Below, piece by piece: positions 6,413 through 14,101 of a DNA stretch of 19,026 nt. The notes under the pieces are model-generated. The model did not search any database and had not been told where the DNA came from. It saw only the letters and a list, made by a program, of their open reading frames with translations. The DNA comes from an uncultured Alphaproteobacteria bacterium (GTDB taxonomy: Bacteria; Pseudomonadota; Alphaproteobacteria; RF32; CAG-239). Numbering within the stretch: position 1 is the first letter of the stretch; the number at the start of each line of letters is the position of its first letter. Location of the stretch: NCBI GenBank assembly GCA_934254925.1, contig CAKQMD010000024.1:1-19026 (forward strand), given 5' to 3'. Both the position numbers and the translations under genes were made by a program.

Positions 6413-7711
6413 CTATCTTCCAATCCCCGAACAAGCAAAACCTTTGGTCTTCAGCAACGCCGGATCCAGCATATTGCGCAAATCCATAATCTGATGCTGC
6501 CGCATTTTAGACTTGATCTTGTCGAGATCCAGCTGCCGAAACTCTTCCCATTCGGTCAAAACCACCAAAATATCGGCATTTTCGGCAGCCTGGTAAGCGT
6601 CCGCCGCATAATGCACCTTTTCTCCGATGATTTTACGGGCATTTTCCATGGCCTTGGGATCATAAACAACGATATTGTCGTTATGCTTAACCAATTCCTG
6701 CAAAATCTCCATGGCGGGAGACTCCCTGCAGTCATCGGTACCGCCTTTAAACGCCAAACCCAAGACGGCGATCCTTGCCTGGCGGTTTCCTTCAACCTGT
6801 TTCACCACACGGGCGGCCATAGCCTTCTTGCGGGCGTCGTTTTTGGCAATCGTGGTCTCAATTAGGCTCAGTTCGGCACCGAATTTTCTGCCCATCTGTG
6901 CCATGGCGTTCGTATCCTTGGGAAAACAGGACCCACCGTATCCCGGCCCGGGATTCAAAAACTTCTTTCCGATTCGGCTGTCCAGCCCCATCCCCTTGGC
7001 CACCTCGCGAATATCCGCACCGGCTTTTTCGCAAAAGTCGGCCATCTCGTTGATGTAATGGATCTTCATGGCCAAAAAGGCGTTTGAAGCATATTTGATT
7101 GTTTCCGAAGACTTGCGGTTAACAAACAAAAACTCCGTTTTTCCTTCAAAAGGCTTATAAAGCTCGCGCATCACTTGCCGTGCCCTTTCTGAAGAAGTAC
7201 CGATCACGATCCGATCCGGATTAAAAAAGTCGTGAACAGCAAAACCTTCCCGCAAAAATTCCGGCAGGGAAATCACTTCAAAATCGGCCTGAGGATTGTG
7301 CCGACGGATAATCGCCTCAACTTCGTCTCCGGTCCCCACCGGCACGGTCGACTTCGTCGCCACCACCGTAAAACCGTTCAAGCAACCGGCCAACTCTTCC
7401 GCCGCGGCGTAAATATACTTCAGATCAGCCTCTTTGGTAACCGGATGCGGTGGCGTTCCCACGGCAATAATCACCACGTCGGCGTCAAAAGCGGCTTCTT
7501 TCAAATCCGTCGTAAAACGCAAATGCCCGCTTTTAAGCTGCCTTTGGTAAAGCTCTTCCATCCCGGCTTCGTAAATGGTAGCCCGACCGGCCCTCAAACT
7601 GGCAATTTTTTCTTCGATCTTATCGACGCAAACGACGTTATTACCCAATTCCGCCAAGCCGATACCTGTTGGCAAACCGACGTAGCCGGTCCCGATAATT
7701 GCTATTTTCAT
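6413..7711 (-). CDS. ugd: UDP-glucose 6-dehydrogenase
   Basis: The enzyme oxidises UDP-glucose twice with NAD+ to UDP-glucuronate, a precursor for capsule, exopolysaccharide or lipid A-related sugars. All hallmarks are present (numbering from the TTG at 7714): N-terminal NAD-binding GTGYVGLPTG (8-17), AVGTPP (84-89), SLPEFLREG (149-157), IKYASNAFLAMK (206-217), the catalytic Cys in GPGYGGSCFPKD (C263), and the C-terminal domain beginning VLGLAFKGGTDD. The 432-residue length is normal. ATG at 7711 is chosen; a TTG immediately before it sits better spaced from GAGGA and may be the true start, which changes one residue. No other sugar-nucleotide or glycosyltransferase gene is nearby, so the consumer pathway is not shown. 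Confidence 0.96.
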   Translation of the reverse strand: MKIAIIGTGYVGLPTGIGLAELGNNVVCVDKIEEKIASLRAGRATIYEAGMEELYQRQLKSGHLRFTTDLKEAAFDADVVIIAVGTPPHPVTKEADLKYIYAAAEELAGCLNGFTVVATKSTVPVGTGDEVEAIIRRHNPQADFEVISLPEFLREGFAVHDFFNPDRIVIGTSSERARQVMRELYKPFEGKTEFLFVNRKSSETIKYASNAFLAMKIHYINEMADFCEKAGADIREVAKGMGLDSRIGKKFLNPGPGYGGSCFPKDTNAMAQMGRKFGAELSLIETTIAKNDARKKAMAARVVKQVEGNRQARIAVLGLAFKGGTDDCRESPAMEILQELVKHNDNIVVYDPKAMENARKIIGEKVHYAADAYQAAENADILVVLTEWEEFRQLDLDKIKSKMRQHQIMDLRNMLDPALLKTKGFACSGIGR

Positions 7712-7785
7712 CAAAGCGAGTCCTCAAGTCTGTTAAAACTAAAACCAAGCTATAACAAACTCGATAGGAAAGCAAGCCCGCTCCC

Positions 7786-8106
7786 TTACTTATCATCATC
7801 CTCGACGTCATCGGTCCCGTTTTGAAAAAATATTTCAAACAGCTGCTTACGATACATCCACAAATTGATGACTCCCAGAACCACGGACATGGATCCGAAC
7901 AAATACAGCAGATAATACCAATTCAATTCATTGGCAGACATCATAACATCCTGACTGCTCACCTTCAAAAAGCCGATTGACAAAGCCGTCAGAGCAAAAG
8001 CGACGACAAAAGCCAAGGTCCAAACCTTGCGCTGCACGTTTTTGCTGACGAAAAAAGCCATCAGAATATACAAGATAATAAAAGCCAAAAACAAATAAAT
8101 TTCCAT
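7786..8106 (-). CDS. Small three-helix inner-membrane protein
   Basis: The 106-residue product has three clear hydrophobic segments (about 3-20, 29-47 and 64-84) and a very acidic tail ending TDDVEDDDK. I do not recognise a named family. The gene is credible: ATG at 8106 has an excellent AAGGAG ribosome site 7 bases upstream and the frame is full-length. It lies 74 bases upstream of the UGDH gene on the same strand with no terminator between, so it is probably the first gene of an operon with UGDH and the SIMPL-domain protein. Role unknown; a membrane partner or small accessory protein is possible but unproven. Confidence 0.8.
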   Translation of the reverse strand: MEIYLFLAFIILYILMAFFVSKNVQRKVWTLAFVVAFALTALSIGFLKVSSQDVMMSANELNWYYLLYLFGSMSVVLGVINLWMYRKQLFEIFFQNGTDDVEDDDK

Positions 8107-8156
8107 TAGACCACTCCTTAGCGCATCATTGTCTTTATTTGCATATATAATTAAGT

Positions 8157-8228
8157 TTTATAAATTCAAGTTCAAAATTTTTGACAATTCTCGTGTCAAT
8201 ACAAGTAGACAAAACTTAAAATAGACAA
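8157..8228. promoter_or_regulatory. Divergent control region with inverted and direct repeats
   Basis: An inverted repeat TTGACA-N7-TGTCAA spans 8181-8199. Two direct copies of TAGACAA follow at 8206-8212 and 8222-8228, 16 bases apart. The repeats lie between the start of the minus-strand membrane-protein gene and the plus-strand Cys-rich gene promoter. On the minus strand TTGTCA (8187-8182) and TATAAA (8162-8157) could form a promoter with a long 19-base spacer. Operator function is inferred from symmetry and position only. Confidence 0.4.
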
Positions 8229-8249
8229 CTTTTGAGGGTTAAAAAAAAA

Positions 8250-8278
8250 TTGCGGCCGTCTATGCTCCGCGCTACAAT
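8250..8278 (+). promoter_or_regulatory. Sigma-70 promoter of the Cys-rich gene
   Basis: TTGCGG (8250-8255) and TACAAT (8273-8278) are separated by 17 bases, with an A-rich tract just upstream (8241-8249). Initiation near 8285 gives a leader of about 37 bases ending in AAGGAG (8309-8314). This placement rules out translation starting at the in-frame TTG at 8232. Confidence 0.8.
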
Positions 8279-8321
8279 AAAGAAGATAGGTTTCAGGTCT
8301 TGTTCTTTAAGGAGATGGACA

Positions 8322-9713
8322 ATGTTGCGTTTTAGCACCGTTCTTTTGACTGCAGTTATAATCCTCGGGTTATCTGCCCCGAAACTGACGGAAAACGCAC
8401 AGGCCTCAACGGGAACGCCTTACCTTAATGACAAAGTTTTATATACACAATCTGACTTTGCAGATCTGAAACCTGTCCCCGATTCTTACCAAATTGCCAA
8501 GGCCTATTTCCTGCCCGACTATCAGGAAGACATGGGCGGGGTTGAGGCCGACCCGGTCGACCAATGCGCGTCCCTGTGCTCGGGCTATTCCAAAGGTATA
8601 ACTTCCTGTCCCGAAGGATATACTCTGGAAACCTGCCCGCAAACCGGCTGCGGGACCTATGGACGCTGTGTCAACAATTGTCCCGCCACCGTCACTTTAA
8701 GTTCGGCCGAGATCTGCCTTGAGACCTGCGGCGGAAACTGCGTCAAAAAGGAAGCCTGTCCCACTTCTTCATTATCCGTTCCAAACGCCGACAAAACCGC
8801 CTGCATCTGCCCAGAACAATATCAAAAGTCTTGTCCCACCAACTCCATCAAAGGAACCTCAACCTGCTCCGTCAACGGCGAGACCTATTACCAATGTTTC
8901 TGCGAGGCTGGCTACAAATGTTCCCAAACCGTCACCTATTCAACCGGATGTACCGGAACTTGCGTCAAGGAGACCGCTTCTTGCAGCCAGGGCGATTATT
9001 ATGAAAATTCAACCGCGCGCGCTACAATCTACAAACAATGTAACAGCAACAACGGTACCTGGGTGCAAACTTCTCTGAATTCAAACAGCTTCTGCGGTTA
9101 TTGCCGTCTCAAAACTTGTCAGGAACTCAACAGTAGCTACCTGGAACAAGAAGCCCTTCAAGACGAATGGAGCAAAAACAAAACATGCAACATGATCTCC
9201 CCTGCAGGAACATCAAATGGTCTCATCATTACCTGTTGGCAATGCCAATGTCCAAGCACCGTAAGCATCCCGTCCAACGGATACTGCACAAAAGAATGTG
9301 AAGGAAACTGCATTGAGATAAAAACCTGTAAAGAAGGAACAAAGCTCTCCTCCGACGGCAAAAGCTGCATTTGTGACGAAAAACAGTTGGGCGACAACCA
9401 ATTATGTTTAATCTGGTGCAACCTCGGCCCCTCTCCCGTTTGCAGCAAGACAGAAGACTGTCCCGTAGGAAAAACGGCCAACGCCAGCCACTCCAGATGC
9501 CTGTCCGGTTGTCCGGAAGGAACTTATACCTACGGCAATTGTCCTGCCGGACAATCCATGGACAGCAGTGTCGAAATCAAAGCAGAAAACGGCGATTCCT
9601 GCTTCAAATGCTATAGCAATGACGGAGGGTTCGAACAGTTTGATCCCTGCATAAACGATCCTACCCTTGCCGGCTGTATTAACAATCCAGAAGATTTGGT
9701 TCCCAGCCTGTGA
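8322..9713 (+). CDS. Secreted cysteine-rich protein with repeated Cys modules
   Basis: I do not recognise a named family. The 463-residue product has a typical signal peptide (MLRFS, then a hydrophobic core, then NAQA with probable cleavage after residue 28). About 50 Cys-free residues follow, then a long region holding all 46 cysteines, an even number that fits full disulfide pairing. A module C-x3-C-x3-C-x5-C-x(12-14)-C-x-C occurs twice: once starting ICLETCGGNC, again starting YCTKECEGNC, each ending in CIC. A partial copy contains GCTGTC. The fold may resemble EGF or trypsin-inhibitor-like domains. No membrane anchor, sorting signal or C-terminal hydrophobic stretch is seen. ATG at 8322 has AAGGAG 7 bases upstream and follows a clear promoter. 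The gene stands alone and is convergent with the lytic transglycosylase operon. Confidence 0.85.
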   Translation: MLRFSTVLLTAVIILGLSAPKLTENAQASTGTPYLNDKVLYTQSDFADLKPVPDSYQIAKAYFLPDYQEDMGGVEADPVDQCASLCSGYSKGITSCPEGYTLETCPQTGCGTYGRCVNNCPATVTLSSAEICLETCGGNCVKKEACPTSSLSVPNADKTACICPEQYQKSCPTNSIKGTSTCSVNGETYYQCFCEAGYKCSQTVTYSTGCTGTCVKETASCSQGDYYENSTARATIYKQCNSNNGTWVQTSLNSNSFCGYCRLKTCQELNSSYLEQEALQDEWSKNKTCNMISPAGTSNGLIITCWQCQCPSTVSIPSNGYCTKECEGNCIEIKTCKEGTKLSSDGKSCICDEKQLGDNQLCLIWCNLGPSPVCSKTEDCPVGKTANASHSRCLSGCPEGTYTYGNCPAGQSMDSSVEIKAENGDSCFKCYSNDGGFEQFDPCINDPTLAGCINNPEDLVPSL

Positions 9714-9725
9714 TCAAATAAACAC

Positions 9726-9788
9726 CGCGCGACGGAATCCAAATTTCAACAACCCCGCAACCAAGCGGCAATAGCATCCGTCTCCGCG
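9726..9788. other. Structured convergent gap
   Basis: CGCG (9726-9729) plus ACGGA (9732-9736) can pair with TCCGT (9777-9781) plus CGCG (9785-9788). An inner hairpin CCGC/GCGG (9755-9758 with 9765-9768) sits in the long loop. No T tract follows on either strand, so it is not a canonical intrinsic terminator. It may still separate the two convergent transcripts. Confidence 0.35.
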
Positions 9789-9801
9789 TAGGAAAAACTT
9801 T

Positions 9802-11541
9802 TTATCTTTCAAGCTTGGGCCAACGGCCGGCCGCCAAATCTTCCAAGCTGCGGTCTTCATTGCCGAACCTGGTGCAATAAATCCAATAATTCGCCATAAC
9901 CCGTTCAATGTAAATTCTCGTCTGCCTGGCCGGAATGACTTCAATAAACAACAACGGATCATCATTGTCCCGAATGGTCTTCTTCCATTTCAACAAATTT
10001 CCCGGCCCGGCATTATAAGCCGTCATCATGTAAAACAAATTGCCGTTGATAAACTCTTTGTCCATCAGATAAGCCATATATTTCTGCCCCAGTTCCAAAT
10101 TCAGTTCGGCTTCAAACAACTTTTGCTTATTTGCCAGCAAGGATTTGTCCTTGGTCACGTGAGCCGCCGTACTCGGCAACAGCTGCATCAACCCTCGTGC
10201 TCCGGCAGAACTCACCGCTTCCGGCATAAAGGAAGATTCCTGCCGCGTCAAAGCCAAAACCAGCGCTTTGTCAATCTGCCAACCGTTTCGAGGCTTCCAC
10301 TGCGGCACCGGATAGGCAATATTGTCATAGAACCACTCCTGTTCACCATTTTTGAGCTGATTGGAGACCAAAATGGCAAAACTGTGCATTTGAAACTGAT
10401 CGGCAATAAACAATGTTGTTTCCTTTTGTTTGTCCGACATATTGTTGTAGTCCCCTCGCAGCTCTTTTTCCGCCAAGTCTTTCTGTCCGGCATGCAACAA
10501 AACGATGGCGCGACGAATAGCCGGAGAACTCAGCAACTCTTTGATATAGTCGTCTTTGGAATAATCATTGAGAAAAGCTTTACTCTCCCAATTGCAGCGC
10601 AACGATTCCCCCGTCTGATAAGCCGCCAAAATCCCGTAAAATGTTCGTTTGTAGCGGGCGGCAAAGCGCAGCATCAACTCGGCTTTGACCTTATCTTGCA
10701 ACTTGTCGTAGGCCCGAAAAGCCCAATAAGCCCCGGCCGACACCAACCATTCGTCATCATTGCCGGATTTTGCCAAACGGCTGAAATAAAGCGCCGCCTG
10801 ACGATAGTTTTGCAAGCGCCAGCTGGCTAAACCCGCCACCCAATAAGCCATAGCGATCTGACTGCGCCGCATGGGTTTCAACGTCCATTCCAAAGCACGC
10901 TTGTCTTCGTTGTCCAAAAGATATTTCAAGGCAAGATTGGTTGACAAAACGTCATATTGCGCATTGGGAATAATCTTGCGCAACCGCACGTTTTCCAAAA
11001 TCAGACGCGCCTTTTTTGTCTTGCCCTGATTAATCGCCCGATTGAAATCGCGCACACGCGCCGCCAGCCAAAGTTTATCTTTAGCCTTAAGCGTCAATTC
11101 TTCGATCCACGGCAGCATCTGCGCGTTTTTAACACCCGAAAGCGGTCCCGTCAAACCTTCGGCACCGCCTTTGCGTACGGCCAAGTTGTAAATCCGCACC
11201 GCCTGAGGATGGTCGGAATAGGCCTCCAACCAGTCTTTAAGCTCCTGATAACTGCTTTTATAGCTCTTTGACAAATATTTTTCCGCCATCACATGGCCGC
11301 GCAACAAATCATTGTCAATCCGCTGCATCAGCTTGTCCGCGGTTTTAAAATCCTCTTTCTCCAACGCGGAAAAAACCTTTTCATAAAGCCGGATGTCGCT
11401 TTTTTCAATCAGTAACTCGTCAAAAATCTTGTTATAGTCCCTTTTGCTCAAAACAGCGTTTTGCTCAAAAGCCCAAGCTCCGGAAAGGCCCATTGCCAAC
11501 CCAACCCAAAGTCCCCAAAGAATAAGAAACCTTTTCAGCAA
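9802..11541 (-). CDS. Slt-type lytic murein transglycosylase
   Basis: This periplasmic enzyme cleaves the MurNAc-GlcNAc bond of peptidoglycan to form 1,6-anhydro ends. The C-terminal SLT domain shows the expected motifs: RQESSF with catalytic Glu (about residue 435 from the TTG start), ARGLMQLLP and AYNAGPG. The large N-terminal part (about 350 residues) is a helical superhelix of the Slt70 kind. The start is uncertain. TTG at 11541 gives a compact signal peptide (MLKRFLILWGLW..., cleavage near AWA) and begins 10 bases after the upstream stop. GTG at 11589 would add 16 residues and overlap the previous gene, with a poorly spaced AGGA. It is the third gene of an operon with two exported proteins, suggesting joint action at the cell wall. 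Confidence 0.9.
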   Translation of the reverse strand: MLKRFLILWGLWVGLAMGLSGAWAFEQNAVLSKRDYNKIFDELLIEKSDIRLYEKVFSALEKEDFKTADKLMQRIDNDLLRGHVMAEKYLSKSYKSSYQELKDWLEAYSDHPQAVRIYNLAVRKGGAEGLTGPLSGVKNAQMLPWIEELTLKAKDKLWLAARVRDFNRAINQGKTKKARLILENVRLRKIIPNAQYDVLSTNLALKYLLDNEDKRALEWTLKPMRRSQIAMAYWVAGLASWRLQNYRQAALYFSRLAKSGNDDEWLVSAGAYWAFRAYDKLQDKVKAELMLRFAARYKRTFYGILAAYQTGESLRCNWESKAFLNDYSKDDYIKELLSSPAIRRAIVLLHAGQKDLAEKELRGDYNNMSDKQKETTLFIADQFQMHSFAILVSNQLKNGEQEWFYDNIAYPVPQWKPRNGWQIDKALVLALTRQESSFMPEAVSSAGARGLMQLLPSTAAHVTKDKSLLANKQKLFEAELNLELGQKYMAYLMDKEFINGNLFYMMTAYNAGPGNLLKWKKTIRDNDDPLLFIEVIPARQTRIYIERVMANYWIYCTRFGNEDRSLEDLAAGRWPKLER

Positions 11542-11551
11542 TTTTTCACAC

Positions 11552-12370
11552 TCAGTTAGACGCTTTAATCCAGCGGATTTTGGCGGCACATTCCTGGGAG
11601 CTCATTCCCTTTGCCCGACAACGGTTCACGACGATGTTGGGAATCTTGTCCATAGAATAACATCCGTCTCCCATCAAGGTATAATCGACATAAGTCGGCT
11701 CGTTGGGATTAACCCCCGAGAACATGACCGCCGTCGATATCTGCGGCCACACCAGCTTAATGCCCAGTTCGTTCAACTTGCGATCCAGGGTCGTCAGAAC
11801 ATAAAAACGCACTTCGCAGGTCGTCCGTCCCGTCACGTCGCGTACGATACGAAAATCGTCATAATACAGAAAAATGTTTTCATCACTTTCATTCGGATCA
11901 TTGCTGTCGCTCTCAATGGAAACCCGCCCGCGCACCGAACCGTCATAAGTCGGCCGCAAAAGAGGCGGCAAAGCACTCTTGGGAATAAAAACGTCCTGCC
12001 CGTTCTCGTCCTTGACAATGATGTTATTGCCGTCGTTTCGCACTTCGCCGTTTACAAATTTGCGGATTTCCGTCAGCTGATCTTCTTCAGACATTTTTTT
12101 CAATGAATCGATTTTTTCTTTTGTCCAATAATCCGTATTGGTCTTGAGTTTGACCTCTGTGGCCGGCTTCGCCTGCCCCTGCCCGTTTGCAACGGCCGCT
12201 TCGGGGGTTTGCTTTTCTTCTGCCGTGGGAGAAACCGGCTTTTGCGCTTCAGACGACGTAACCACAACAGTCCTTCCACCTTTGAACGGCAGATTTTGCG
12301 CAGCGGCAACGCCCGGCCAAATTCCGACCGCCACCGTCAGCATAAAAAGGACAAACTTCCCGGCTTTCAT
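11552..12370 (-). CDS. Exported protein of unknown function, four Cys
   Basis: I do not recognise this family. The 272-residue product has a clear signal peptide (hydrophobic core 6-20, cleavage after VAAA at about 24). A low-complexity Pro/Ala/Glu/Gln linker follows (about 40-75), then a folded region with YWTKEKIDSLKKMSEE (helix) and beta-rich parts. Four cysteines lie in the C-terminal third (185, 237, 251, 261), consistent with two disulfides in the periplasm. ATG at 12370 follows GGAGG by 6 bases. It lies 16 bases after the preceding exported-protein gene and about 10 bases before the lytic transglycosylase start, so the three are almost surely co-transcribed. A role in an envelope or wall-spanning complex is inference from context only. 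Confidence 0.75.
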   Translation of the reverse strand: MKAGKFVLFMLTVAVGIWPGVAAAQNLPFKGGRTVVVTSSEAQKPVSPTAEEKQTPEAAVANGQGQAKPATEVKLKTNTDYWTKEKIDSLKKMSEEDQLTEIRKFVNGEVRNDGNNIIVKDENGQDVFIPKSALPPLLRPTYDGSVRGRVSIESDSNDPNESDENIFLYYDDFRIVRDVTGRTTCEVRFYVLTTLDRKLNELGIKLVWPQISTAVMFSGVNPNEPTYVDYTLMGDGCYSMDKIPNIVVNRCRAKGMSSQECAAKIRWIKASN

Positions 12371-12386
12371 TTTGGCCTCCCGGCTG

Positions 12387-13064
12387 TTACTGCGTCACTT
12401 TAACCGTTTCAGACAGCGTTTTCAAAGCCGTTGCCGCATTCTCAAACTTGGCGTTGATTTCGCGTCTTTCCTTTTCCTGTTCCGACATTTCCTGTTCCCG
12501 TTGTTCCTCCAGGGAAAGCGACTGAAATTCGGTATAATACTGCGGATCAGTTACCGACACGAATTGAAACATTCCTTTGCAATTTCCTTCTTTGCTGCCG
12601 TTCATCGAGCAATTGTTCACTCGGGCTTCGGCATCCCCCAGCAGCAGGAAACACTTGTCCGTGCGGATCTTGGAATTCAGGGTAATCTGTTTATTATTGC
12701 CAAGCATCGGCAAATTCAACGATAACGTCAGATTTTTTGAATCCAGCTTTTCGGTTGCGGAGGCTATTCTTTCACGCAAAGACAACCGCGCCGGCCGCTC
12801 GACTTTCTTCTCAGTCTCTATGGCATCGGCAACCACCTCGTCCTGCCAGACGATGTCCAAATTGGCATTGGCGATGTCAGCTCCGGTACGGTTGTAAAAG
12901 GTTGCACTCAAATCACAGGCGACGATCAGCCCATCGGCGTTCGTCACCGGTTTGATGTCATGCACCTTGTATAAAACGGCGTTTGTTTCCGCCGCCCAAA
13001 CAGCGGATGCCGCCGTCATTCCCAAACCGAAGGCCGCGAGAAAAAATTTGTTCTTTTTGCTCAT
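12387..13064 (-). CDS. Exported protein of unknown function with C-terminal coiled coil
   Basis: No family is recognised. The 225-residue product begins with MSKKNKFFLAAFGLG and a signal peptide cleaved near AVWA (about residue 24). A beta-rich domain (25-180) follows with four Cys (50, 138, 152, 162). A highly charged Glu/Gln/Arg segment at about 183-212 looks like a helix or coiled coil. ATG at 13064 is preferred because AAGG stands 8 bases upstream; an in-frame ATG at 13082 has no good ribosome site. It is the first gene of the operon with the next exported protein and the lytic transglycosylase. Four Cys in both upstream proteins suggests disulfide-stabilised periplasmic partners, but this is inference. 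Confidence 0.75.
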   Translation of the reverse strand: MSKKNKFFLAAFGLGMTAASAVWAAETNAVLYKVHDIKPVTNADGLIVACDLSATFYNRTGADIANANLDIVWQDEVVADAIETEKKVERPARLSLRERIASATEKLDSKNLTLSLNLPMLGNNKQITLNSKIRTDKCFLLLGDAEARVNNCSMNGSKEGNCKGMFQFVSVTDPQYYTEFQSLSLEEQREQEMSEQEKERREINAKFENAATALKTLSETVKVTQ

Positions 13065-13178
13065 TTTGTTTTCCTTGAACATCTGGTTATGCCTAAAATT
13101 GTTTTTATATTAGCGATTATATTCCCAATTTACCAATAAATTATGAATAATTAACAGATAAAAAACAAAAAACGCCGT

Positions 13179-13958
13179 CTAGCCGTTGTCCAGTTCTTTT
13201 TTCAGGCGCAGAAAATCCGCCCAGGCCTTTGCCTTCTGCCCGGAATTTCGCAACAAATACGCCGGATGAAAACTCGCCAAGACCTGCACGTTTTTCCCTG
13301 AAGCCGTTTTATAGTCCATCCATCTGCCGCGCAGCCTGGAAATCGATTCTCCTGTTTCCAACAAAGCGTTGGCCGCACTTCCGCCGAGGATGAAGATAAA
13401 GTCCGGCGCAATCAGGTCAATCTGTCGGCGCAAAAACGGCAGACACACAGCAATTTCGGATTCCAGAGGCGTTCTGTTCCCGGGCGGACGCCAAGGCAAA
13501 ACGTTGGTAATAAAACAGTCTTCACGCTTCAGCGCAATCGCCGCCAGCATTTTTTCCAACAAACGACCGCTGCGGCCGACAAACGGCACCCCGGCCCTGT
13601 CTTCGTCGGCGCCAGGCGCCTCACCGACAAACACCACGCGCGCTGTCGGACTCCCGTGTCCGAAAACCGTATTCGTCGCCGTCAGCTTCAAAGCGCAGCC
13701 GTCAAACGCAGCCACCGCCTGCTTCAAGCTTTCCAAATCCATTGCCGCCTCGCAGATCTCCCGCGAACTTTTGACAGCGCTTTGCGTCTCCTGCGCCAAA
13801 TCGGTCGTCGCCTGACGCAAAACCGGCACCGCCGGCGCGGCTTTAATACCAATCGAAGCCTTGACCTCAGGTTTATAAGGCTCTTCGCCGCAGGTCTCGT
13901 CCACCCCGGCTTCCAGATACCATTCCAAAATTTGTTTTGCGTCCGTCATCTCTGTCAT
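13179..13958 (-). CDS. Family-4-type uracil-DNA glycosylase
   Basis: The enzyme excises uracil from DNA to start base excision repair. Family-4 motifs are clear in the 259-residue product: GEAPGADED (112-120), PFVGRSG (125-131), TNVLPWRPPGNRTP (151-164) and HPAYLLR (231-237). The canonical 4Fe-4S cluster uses four Cys. Here the first position is Phe (F85 in FDGC) and the third is Trp (W156 in PWRPPGNR), while C88 and C172 remain; alphaproteobacterial members commonly look like this. An extra N-terminal helical and Ala/Pro-rich stretch (1-75) precedes the domain. ATG at 13958 (or 13949) is chosen over an upstream TTG at 14000; no strong ribosome site is visible for either. The gene is divergent from the TPR lipoprotein. 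Confidence 0.9.
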   Translation of the reverse strand: MTEMTDAKQILEWYLEAGVDETCGEEPYKPEVKASIGIKAAPAVPVLRQATTDLAQETQSAVKSSREICEAAMDLESLKQAVAAFDGCALKLTATNTVFGHGSPTARVVFVGEAPGADEDRAGVPFVGRSGRLLEKMLAAIALKREDCFITNVLPWRPPGNRTPLESEIAVCLPFLRRQIDLIAPDFIFILGGSAANALLETGESISRLRGRWMDYKTASGKNVQVLASFHPAYLLRNSGQKAKAWADFLRLKKELDNG

Positions 13959-14043
13959 AATGAAATAAATTAGCCCACTTACTATATATTGCAAGTACAA
14001 TACAATAATTTACACACTTTTTAATAAATATTTTAAATTGCTG

Positions 14044-14071
14044 TTGTATGATTGTAAAATATGGGTAGAAT
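14044..14071 (+). promoter_or_regulatory. Possible promoter for the TPR lipoprotein
   Basis: TTGTAT (14044-14049) and TAGAAT (14066-14071) are separated by 16 bases. The -10 box matches 5 of 6 positions; the -35 box is poor. It lies about 30 bases before the start codon. Confidence 0.35.
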
Positions 14072-14101
14072 GTTAGAGTCTAACGAAGGTATGATGAGGA
14101 C

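Noticed and set aside
5828..6865. Plus-strand open frame of 345 codons across the SIMPL and UGDH genes
   Set aside because: It runs antisense across two well-supported genes and their gap, with His/Arg/Gln-rich composition typical of shadow frames.
8232..8321. Extended N-terminus of the Cys-rich protein from TTG at 8232
   Set aside because: A strong promoter (8250-8278) lies within this segment, so it is mostly untranscribed. ATG at 8322 has an ideal ribosome site and begins a proper signal peptide.
8107..8321. Possible riboswitch or small RNA in the divergent gap
   Set aside because: The gap is AT-rich with short repeats and promoters but no extended conserved-looking stem set; nothing matched a riboswitch I know.
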